Of a stretch of DNA of 42,784 bases, positions 25,660-32,304 are shown in pieces. How positions within the stretch are numbered: the stretch's first letter is position 1; the number at the start of each line of letters is the position of its first letter. Made by a program: the position numbers and the translations under genes. The DNA is from Nostoc sp. JL34 (GTDB lineage Bacteria > Cyanobacteriota > Cyanobacteriia > Cyanobacteriales > Nostocaceae): NCBI RefSeq assembly GCF_017114945.1, contig NZ_JABXKQ010000184.1:1-42784 (forward strand), read 5' to 3'. The notes beneath the pieces are model-generated. The model did no database searches, had not been told where the DNA came from, and saw only the letters and a program-made list of their open reading frames with translations.

Positions 25660-26301
25660 TTAGTTTGACATCATTAACTCCGTTGTCAAAATAGCCAGGA
25701 TAAATACGCAATCAACTGCCGAACCAATCAGAGGCCCAAAAATACTCTTTGGCAAAACATTTCCAAAAAGCATGATCAACGTTCCCATAAACATCCACAA
25801 CCATTGTGTTTGGCACCAGATGTAGAATCCCACCACAGCTACCAGCAAGGCTGTAAAAATTGTCAAAACTGGCACACTACAAATTTTAGGTTTATAACGC
25901 AATGTGCCAGCAAAAGTTGTCGGTATTAACTCTAGTTGTCGAAAGTCAGTTACCAAGCCAAGTACAATTAGCCCTATAGCAATCGCCCAGCAACCTTTGT
26001 ATACAATTGGATTATTCGCCCACCCTACACCTGCAATGTATGCTAGGTTGACAGCGATTACTACTAACAATGGCACAAATAAATTGTGGAATAGAAAGCG
26101 CAAGCGGTTAAGTAATTTCAGTAAAGTACCCTCATGAATTAGGCTACCCACTGAAACAATCAAATTGTCGTAGAACATTCCAGATAGCACGACAATCAGC
26201 AGAATTGTGGTAATTCTGTGTGATTGTTGAAATAAACTAATTCCCCAGATCGCCAACCCCAAAGTGGCTATCGTATAGACTGGATACAAAAAAGCTGCCA
26301 T
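25660..26301 (-). CDS. Integral membrane protein of unknown function
   Basis: A 213-residue strongly hydrophobic protein with about seven membrane segments (roughly residues 4-22, 30-52, 72-90, 101-119, 145-165, 167-185 and 190-208). A loop at 120-143 carries several charges (DFRQLELIPTTFAGTLRYKP). There is no signal peptidase site and no recognised transporter motif. It is convergent with the urc4 gene and its start faces the ISAs1 element. It could be a small permease or an enzyme of membrane lipid type; nothing in the sequence decides this. The position beside uracil genes is suggestive only, because it is on the opposite strand. Confidence 0.8.
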   Translation of the reverse strand: MAAFLYPVYTIATLGLAIWGISLFQQSHRITTILLIVVLSGMFYDNLIVSVGSLIHEGTLLKLLNRLRFLFHNLFVPLLVVIAVNLAYIAGVGWANNPIVYKGCWAIAIGLIVLGLVTDFRQLELIPTTFAGTLRYKPKICSVPVLTIFTALLVAVVGFYIWCQTQWLWMFMGTLIMLFGNVLPKSIFGPLIGSAVDCVFILAILTTELMMSN

Positions 26302-26450
26302 AATTTTTTCACAGAACTAATTAATTCTTGAAGATGGTTTTGTAGCTTACAATTTGTTTTTCCAGCCGAGATTAGCCGTCGCCCTTTTTAGACTACAAAA
26401 ACTTAGCGATCGCTAAGTTTAGAGAATATTCTGATATATGACTATTGGTG

Positions 26451-27633
26451 CAGGGCTATTTCATTCTAAATGTAGACGCGATATGGTAAGATGCAGCGCC
26501 AGTTCTACTTCAAGCATCTATTACCGTGTCTGAAATCGAAATTATCAAAGCTTTTGCAGGTCTAAAAGACCCCCGTCGCCGCGCCGGACAGAGACATAAT
26601 CTACCATTATCTTTGGCACTTTTCACATTGGCGATCGCAGCAGGGAACAAAGGATTTTTAGCAATTGGAGACTGGATTTCAAGCTACCGTGAGCCGTTGA
26701 TTGAACTTTTTCAACCGCCAAAAAATAGACTACCATCTTATAGCACTGTACGTCGTGCCTTATTACACGTAGATTACGAAGATTATTCCGTATGTCTGAG
26801 CAAATTCTTTAATGTACAACCAAATACTGGAGAAACTGTTGGGTTAGATGGTAAAGTCCTCAAAGGTTCATATCAGATTGAAAATGATAACCCTAACTCG
26901 GATTCGCATCCAGCGATTATGTTAGTTAGTTCTTATATTGTTGAGCGAGGCTTAATTTTAGAGCCATTTCAAGTTGATGCAAAAACTAATGAAATTAAAG
27001 CTTTACCTGAGTTGATTTCCAAACTGGCTCTCAATGGGGTTATCTTTGCAATTGAAGCTATTAATACTCAAAAAAAACTTGTGAGTTGATTATAAATAGT
27101 GGGAATGATTATATTGCCGCCTTAAAAGGCAATCAGCTTAACTTATTCAAAGATGTCAAAACAAATTTCACACCAGAATTGGCTTATGAGCAGATAAATA
27201 AAGGGCATGGTCGAATCGAAAAGCGTCATGTCAGTATTTGTAAAAATCTCGATGGTATTCGTCCTTGGCCTGGACTTACCACTTTGATTAAAGTCAAATC
27301 AGAGCGTCAGGTTTTCACACACAATGTGATTGAAGTAACTAATGAAACCCGTTATTATATTTCATCTTTAAGTGAAACGGCGCAAGCCTTTGCTGAACGT
27401 ATCAGAGGATATTGGGGTGTTGAGAATAAAGTCCACTATGTTCGAGACGTTACTCAAGGCGAAGATAAATCTAGAATTCGCACTACTCCTCTTACTCAAA
27501 TTTTTGCGCTTGCTCGCAATTTTTCACTTAATTTATATCGCAGTAATATGTTTGAAAATATGGCACAAGCTCAACGTTTATGTTCTTTTGGACTAGACAC
27601 ACTTAAGCAGCTTTTTAGAATGAAATAGCCCTG
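26451..27633 (+). mobile_element. ISAs1-family insertion sequence, 1183 bp
   Basis: Perfect 20-bp terminal inverted repeats, CAGGGCTATTTCATTCTAAA at the left and its complement at the right, bound the element. It is flanked by a 9-bp direct duplication CTATTGGTG (26442-26450 and 27634-27642), so it arrived by transposition and has not been rearranged since. It carries one transposase gene split between two frames. Confidence 0.95.
26526..27628 (+). pseudogene. ISAs1-family transposase, frameshifted
   Basis: Frame 1 (GTG 26526 to TGA 27089) has IIKAFAGLKDPRRRAGQRHN, VGLDGKVLKGSY with the first catalytic Asp, and FAIEAINTQKK. The second catalytic position, normally Asp in this motif, reads Glu. 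A -1 shift at the A8 run (27070-27077) joins it to frame 2, QKKTCELIINSGNDYIAALKGNQ-like, then HGRIEKRHVS and YWGVENKVHYVRD with the catalytic Glu. The fused product would be about 367 residues, normal for the family. The A8 tract could allow slippage, but the Asp-to-Glu change suggests an inactive copy. Confidence 0.88.
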
Positions 27634-27891
27634 CTATTGGTGTAGTATGATTGCCCGATGTGGGGTTCTATTCCCCAGATCATCTTCTGATTAAGCTGTT
27701 TGCACTTGCCATATAATACACAACTCTAAAAGCTGCACGTTTTGGAGAATTTATTCCCAAAATGCAGTCAAATATAAGGTGCATTACCAAACCCATAATC
27801 TCATTACAGGTATACCATCTATTAAGAGTAAGTCCAAGTCTTATGCAACACGATTTCTAAAATTCTTATTTCAACCAGTTTTGCCTAAAAT

Positions 27892-28527
27892 ATGCACAAT
27901 CAAGTAACACTAATTGAACATCCATTGATTCAGCACAAACTAACGCTGATGCGTAAAGCTGAAACTAGCACAACGAAATTCCGCACTCTCCTCAAAGAAA
28001 TTAGCCTATTGTTGGCTTATGAAGTCACACGGGATTTACCGCTGAAATATGAACAGATTAAAACACCACTAGCCCCAATGAGTGCGCCAATGCTTGCTCC
28101 TGATAAAAAGTTGGTGCTAGTTTCTGTGATGCGGGCGGGACAGGGAATTTTGGATGGTATGTTGGAATTAATGCCATCAGCACGGGTGGGGCATATTGGT
28201 TTATACCGCGATCCGAAAACTCTGATTCCTGTTGAGTATTATTTCAAAGTTCCTCATGATGTTGAGCAGCGAGATATGCTTGTGGTAGATCCAATGCTAG
28301 CCACTGGTAATTCGGCTGTGGCAGCTGTGGAACGCCTAAAATCAACTAATCCCTTATCAATTAAGTTTGTCTGCTTACTCGCTGCACCGGAAGGTATCGA
28401 GCATTTTTGTGCTGTACATCCTGATGTGCCGCTGTATACCGCCGCCATTGATGATCATTTGGATGAACATGGCTATATTATTCCTGGGTTGGGAGATGCA
28501 GGCGATCGCTTATTTGGCACAAAATAA
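27892..28527 (+). CDS. upp: Uracil phosphoribosyltransferase
   Basis: A 211-residue type I phosphoribosyltransferase that makes UMP from uracil and PRPP. The PRPP loop is VVDPMLATGNSA (Asp133 to Ser141). VSVMRAGQGILDGMLEL, VGHIGLYRDPKTLIPVEYY and the uracil-recognising GYIIPGLGDAGDR end are all present, and the length is normal. It serves uracil salvage, and in the URC route this is the entry step that forms UMP. It shares the plus strand with the URC1- and URC4-like genes but is now separated from them by the membrane-protein gene and the ISAs1 copy. Confidence 0.95.
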   Translation: MHNQVTLIEHPLIQHKLTLMRKAETSTTKFRTLLKEISLLLAYEVTRDLPLKYEQIKTPLAPMSAPMLAPDKKLVLVSVMRAGQGILDGMLELMPSARVGHIGLYRDPKTLIPVEYYFKVPHDVEQRDMLVVDPMLATGNSAVAAVERLKSTNPLSIKFVCLLAAPEGIEHFCAVHPDVPLYTAAIDDHLDEHGYIIPGLGDAGDRLFGTK

Positions 28528-28782
28528 GCTGATTAGCCATGAGCAAATAATCAACAATATACTAATTGACCGAACACTGTACGAATCCTTGATGAACAAC
28601 TTTTACCTTCGTCAAATTTGGAAAATTTTTAGATACAAATTCATACCAAATACATCACATTGATACATCAACTTCATATCCAATATTGATTGATTTCCTC
28701 AGACTATTTCCCGATCATCTACTATAATATTGAGTAATTAGATTCTGAGACTCGAACGATAAATATTACATCGTAGCTGCTA

Positions 28783-29178
28783 ATGGTACAAGCTAATATT
28801 GGACAATTAGAAACAGAAATATCACAACAGATCATCAAATTATATAATGATAGAATAGGTAAGCCTCCTAGCCAAATCATTTGTCATTTTTTTGATACAG
28901 AAATTGTAATTTCTCTAGAAAACTCTGTTACCCAAGCTGAACAAACTCTACTGAAGGGAGGTTATGATAGTTTAGCTGAACAAGTCCGATTGTATTTAGA
29001 GAAAATAATTAAACCAGAATTGAAAAGTTTGATTGAGGAAATTATTGGTAAACCTGTTATTGACCTCATGATAAACACAAATTTAGCAACAGGTCGGACT
29101 GGAATTATTGTGGTTTTAAATCAATTACCTGATGCTCATAATTCTGAATATATTCCCCAGGAAAATGTCAAGAATTAA
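28783..29178 (+). CDS. DUF2294-family protein
   Basis: A 131-residue cytoplasmic protein. IGQLETEISQQIIKLYNDRI then GKPPSQIICHFFDTEIVISL, QAEQTLLKGGYDSLAEQVR and the tail IIGKPVIDLMINTNLATGRT match DUF2294, a small family of unknown biochemistry found in cyanobacteria and some Gram-positives. There is no signal or membrane segment. It stands alone on the plus strand, with its stop adjoining a minus-strand receiver fragment. A 255-base AT-rich leader precedes it, with no clear regulatory motif. Confidence 0.83.
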   Translation: MVQANIGQLETEISQQIIKLYNDRIGKPPSQIICHFFDTEIVISLENSVTQAEQTLLKGGYDSLAEQVRLYLEKIIKPELKSLIEEIIGKPVIDLMINTNLATGRTGIIVVLNQLPDAHNSEYIPQENVKN

Positions 29179-29179
29179 G

Positions 29180-29392
29180 CTAATGAATGTGGCGATTGAT
29201 TACCACTTCTAATTGATTCAAATCATAGGGTTTAGTAATGCAATCATCAAATCCTGTGAGCATCGTGGAGTCATCATCTTGTGCCGTTGTTATAGGTGTT
29301 ACTGTAATGATTGGGATAGTAGCAGTTTTTGAGTCGTGTTTGAGGTCATCAATGACTTGGTTGGCACTCAAATTAGATATAGCGGTTCCCAT
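29180..29392 (-). pseudogene. C-terminal fragment of a CheY-like receiver domain
   Basis: About 70 codons reading ANQVIDDLKHDSKTATIPII then TVTPITTAQDDDSTMLTGFDDCITKPYDLNQLEVVINRHI. The conserved Thr/Ser after the fourth strand and the KP (Lys-Pro) of receivers are visible. The phosphoacceptor Asp and the whole N-terminal half are absent. Just upstream, at 29425, a palindromic mobile element begins, so truncation by that insertion or an associated deletion is likely. The parent was probably a response regulator or hybrid kinase. Confidence 0.78.
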
Positions 29393-29424
29393 TCAGATGC
29401 GGTACAAAATTATATCGCGAGTTG

Positions 29425-29668
29425 TAGGGGCACGGCAGTGCCTATTGGTGTCAACTTAAGCTAGAAATAGCATACTGATTGGGTGTTGTTCACCCGCTAG
29501 GGAATATAATTCCCTGACTAATTGCTCAAGTCTACTGAAGTAGACTGAAAATTTTCGCGCTATTTAGTCCTCTTCAGAGGACTTTAGTTATGAGACAGGG
29601 ATTTACAATCCCTGGCGGACGTGCGGTTTCACGTTAAGTTGATACCAATGGGCACTGCCGTGCCCCTA
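29425..29668. mobile_element. 244-bp palindrome-rich element with 35-bp inverted ends
   Basis: The end segments 29425-29459 and 29634-29668 are inverted copies with two mismatches in 35 (core GGCACGGCAGTGCC). Inside lie five further hairpins in a row: GGGTG-TTGTT-CACCC (29481-29495), AGGGAAT-ATA-ATTCCCT (29499-29515), AGTCTACT-GA-AGTAGACT (29529-29546), AGTCCTCT-TC-AGAGGACT (29566-29583) and CAGGGATT-TAC-AATCCCTG (29596-29614). There is no coding capacity. It resembles palindrome-associated elements related to IS200/IS605, possibly nested in another fold-back. Confidence 0.85.
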
Positions 29669-29883
29669 CACGTGTACTTAGCTAGATCGGGAAACGCTAT
29701 AGCATCATATCTAGCAGGATTAAATCTGGTTGATGAGTTTGCGCCAATATCACAGCCCTTACCCCTTGTTTGGTACAAATGCATGAAAAATTTAATATTC
29801 CTAAATGAGAATTAAGTAGCTCTAAATCATGTAGACTCGTGTTCTACAACCAAAATTAAAGGCTGTCCATTCATTAAGCAGTT

Positions 29884-30004
29884 ATATCGTGTCCGGTTCA
29901 AGACTTATCATTAAGACGGCAGGGGAGCAGGGGGCAGGGGGAAAGAGGGTTTCCTGGTTTTTGCACAGATGCGGGAATTATAACTAATTAGGCGGACATG
30001 ATAT
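29884..30004. mobile_element. MITE-like repeat family, copy 3
   Basis: ATATCGTGTCCG at the left and CGGACATGATAT at the right form the terminal inverted repeat with one mismatch. The interior contains CAAGACTTATCATTAAGACG, a G-rich core, GTTTCCTGGTTTTTGCACAG and AACTAATTAGG, matching copies at 13424-13551 and (inverted) 21255-21382. It is noncoding. Confidence 0.88.
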
Positions 30005-30100
30005 TAATCCTGTCCAGGAAAAGCTAGGCATAAAAACTCCACCCATCAAGAAAACCTTGAGGTTGCGGATTTACCAGCCTTACCCAACAATGCCGAAATT

Positions 30101-30127
30101 GCGTAGGCGTAGCCCGCCGCAGGCATT
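30101..30127. repeat. Short dispersed repeat (GCGTAGGCGTAGCCCGCCGC type)
   Basis: A GC-rich short interspersed repeat of a kind seen widely in Nostoc-like genomes. It is related to 13276-13298 in inverted orientation. It lies in the spacer downstream of the nucleotidyltransferase gene. Confidence 0.6.
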
Positions 30128-30163
30128 GCCTCTGTTGCATAACTAAAAATTGATTAAGTATAT

Positions 30164-31462
30164 TTAACCATCAAGTAAGTGACGTGCAAAAGCGATCGCT
30201 TCTGTTGGTGTTAAGATTTTTCCCTCAGCTTGTGCTACGGCAATTTCTGTCAGCAGTTGGCCGATGATTGGCGAAGCTGGAATATCTAATGCTATAATTA
30301 GCTCCTTCCCGGTCACTACGGGAGTGGGATGAGCAACCAGATCATCAGGGTTCAGGTAGCGGTTAATCAAAGGTGCTAAGACTTGGCAGCTCCTTGCTTT
30401 GGTTTCCTGTGTTGTACCGACTGCTGTGTGTAGTGGCTTGTCACCAGACATTGCCTCTACCAAATTATCAACTGCTACAGCTAGCACTGCCATAGCGGGG
30501 AAGACAATATCTGCGTTATGGAACAACAAATATTGTTCTCGCAAGGACATATCGACTATTTGAAGCTGTGGTAATAGTTTCAGAACAGTGGTTACACCCC
30601 GGATTTCGGCGCGACTATAAGTGAGTTTCTGTAGCTCTATTTCTGCTAATTGTGGATCTGGATTGACAAGACAAGCAAGTTTGGCAATACCTAACCAAGT
30701 GGTTTTGATTCTATCGCGGACATATTCTTGCAGTTGTACCCCTAATTGTTGCCAATTTTCTGTGATTAAGGCAGCTGCATTGTCAACTGCTGCGAGTTTG
30801 AGCAAGCTTTCACTGGTGGCGTTTTTGAAGAAAGGAGCAAGTAAACCATCTTCCCAAGCACTTGTAATCCAGGGAGTCCCCTGAGAATTTGCCAGCAGAT
30901 AGCCAATTTCTACCCTAAATCGTTCGGCTGCAACTTTGCTGATATATGATGCCAAAGAACGAATTGCGGCTTGGGTAGCTGGTTCAATAGTAAAACCTAG
31001 TTGGGCAGCTTGGCGATAACCTCGCATTAACCGCAAAGGGTCATCTTCTAGGTTAGCGGCTGATACCATTCGCAAAATGCCCCGTTCTAAGTCTACACAA
31101 CCTTGCAGAGGATCGATGATTTCTTGCGTATGGGGATTATAAGCGATCGCATTGATTGTAAAGTCCCGTCTGTGCAAATCAACTTCTAAACTATTTCCTT
31201 CCTGTTGAGCAAAATCAGCTGTGGCGTGGGGAAAAACCACACGGGCGATTTGTCGTTCTGCATCGAGTAACACAAAACCAGCTTTGTAATGATGAGCGAT
31301 CGCTCTCGCTAACTTTACCGCCTTGAATGGTATAACAAAATCTAGATCCAGATATTCGCGAGTTCTGCCAAGGATAGCATCCCGTACAGCGCCACCTACC
31401 AAGTAAGCTGGTTGTGGTAGCAATTTCAAGCTGAAAGGCCAATTTTCAGGAGCAAATAGCAT
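30164..31462 (-). CDS. CCA tRNA nucleotidyltransferase / poly(A) polymerase family protein
   Basis: A 432-residue class II nucleotidyltransferase. The head has PAYLVGGAVRDAILGRTREY then LDLDFVI, whose two aspartates bind the catalytic metals. RRDFTINAIAYNP and EDDPLRLMRGYRQAAQLGFT are the neck and ATP-recognition motifs. The rest is the helical tRNA-binding body, with no HD domain. It adds or repairs the CCA end of tRNA or acts as a poly(A) polymerase; cyanobacteria can split these roles, so the activity is left open. The ATG is formed by the last unit of a heptanucleotide repeat and has no visible Shine-Dalgarno box. Confidence 0.9.
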   Translation of the reverse strand: MLFAPENWPFSLKLLPQPAYLVGGAVRDAILGRTREYLDLDFVIPFKAVKLARAIAHHYKAGFVLLDAERQIARVVFPHATADFAQQEGNSLEVDLHRRDFTINAIAYNPHTQEIIDPLQGCVDLERGILRMVSAANLEDDPLRLMRGYRQAAQLGFTIEPATQAAIRSLASYISKVAAERFRVEIGYLLANSQGTPWITSAWEDGLLAPFFKNATSESLLKLAAVDNAAALITENWQQLGVQLQEYVRDRIKTTWLGIAKLACLVNPDPQLAEIELQKLTYSRAEIRGVTTVLKLLPQLQIVDMSLREQYLLFHNADIVFPAMAVLAVAVDNLVEAMSGDKPLHTAVGTTQETKARSCQVLAPLINRYLNPDDLVAHPTPVVTGKELIIALDIPASPIIGQLLTEIAVAQAEGKILTPTEAIAFARHLLDG

Positions 31463-31485
31463 TTTAGATTTTAGATTTTAGATTA
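31461..31485. repeat. Heptanucleotide tandem repeat (ATTTTAG)3 at a start codon
   Basis: Three copies of ATTTTAG plus ATTA immediately upstream of, and overlapping, the ATG of the nucleotidyltransferase gene (minus strand CTAAAATCTAAAATG). It occupies the place where a ribosome-binding site would lie. Confidence 0.85.
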
Positions 31486-31749
31486 TGTACTCCTCTAGAG
31501 AAGCAAGCTATGCGTAGCGTCTCGTTGAGAAATAGTAGAGATATGTTAGGAAAGCCGCACAAAGTAGCAATTTCACGTCTCTACTGGTAATCGCTATTTA
31601 GCACTCTATCTGTCGCAATTATTTTTCAAATTGGTATAAGGTAGAAGAAAGTAATTTATGCATTGTAATAAAAATCAACCCAGCAACTCATGAATAACAG
31701 TTGGGCTTAAGTTAGATTAACAATAAAGGCCCCTGGAGTTGGTTCTATT

Positions 31750-31998
31750 ATGTGTATTTGTGTGAACTGCCACTATGTAGACAGCTGTGTTACCTATCAT
31801 GCCGTAGAAGGGCAGCACCAACAGCCTCACTTGACTGAAACACCAAATTTTGATCCGAATGAACCCTCTATCAATGTCAACATTCGGACTCAAGATGATG
31901 TGATTGAAATGGAATGGGATGTTGTTGGTTGTCTCAGCTTTAAGCGGGAAACGGGTAAGTGGTCTAAGTTACGTCCTGGTGAATTAGTACCGACTTGA
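31750..31998 (+). CDS. ycf34: Ycf34 family protein
   Basis: An 82-residue cyanobacterial/plastid conserved protein. The Cys cluster MCICVNCHYVDSC (Cys2, 4, 7, 13) followed by VTYHAVEGQHQQPHL and EMEWDVVGCLSF is the Ycf34 signature. In Synechocystis Ycf34 has been reported to bind an iron-sulfur cluster and to affect photosynthetic electron-transport components (recalled). It stands alone on the plus strand; the region downstream holds a fold-back element and then the convergent glmS. All the signature cysteines are present, so it should be functional. Confidence 0.92.
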   Translation: MCICVNCHYVDSCVTYHAVEGQHQQPHLTETPNFDPNEPSINVNIRTQDDVIEMEWDVVGCLSFKRETGKWSKLRPGELVPT

Positions 31999-32085
31999 GA
32001 AGTCAAGAGTTATATGTTATTCTTCGACCCATTAATAACACAACCTTGACAGTTTCATTGTGAAAGCAAAAGTATTTATTTTGAC

Positions 32086-32212
32086 GTTGCACACGTAAGT
32101 TTTTCGCGGGGGGATGGCAATTGTTCAAACCCTTATTATTTCGTTGAACCCCGCGAAAAGCCTGCGGTGTTGTAGGCAAATAAAACAGTTATACAATTTG
32201 AACGTGTGTAAC
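32086..32212. mobile_element. 127-bp fold-back element between ycf34 and glmS
   Basis: The ends GTTGCACACGT and ACGTGTGTAAC are inverted with one mismatch. An internal perfect 11-bp stem, TTTTCGCGGGG (32101-32111) with CCCCGCGAAAA (32149-32159), encloses GTTCAA/TTGAAC. It is noncoding and could be a miniature element. The inner hairpin might also end transcription from the convergent genes, though no clean T-run follows. Confidence 0.62.
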
Positions 32213-32304
32213 CCTCTGATTTGCGTTCTATATCTTAGTTAATTGTCTACAAACTGTAGAAGTATAAAAAAGTTGTACAAAACGCTACTACCTCTATTAA
32301 TAGA

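Noticed and set aside
28367..28663. 98-residue plus-strand frame
   Set aside because: Its first half is an alternative frame of upp and its second half is noncoding AT-rich spacer.
29621..29815. 64-residue plus-strand frame
   Set aside because: It starts inside the inverted end of the palindromic element and shows no conserved segment.
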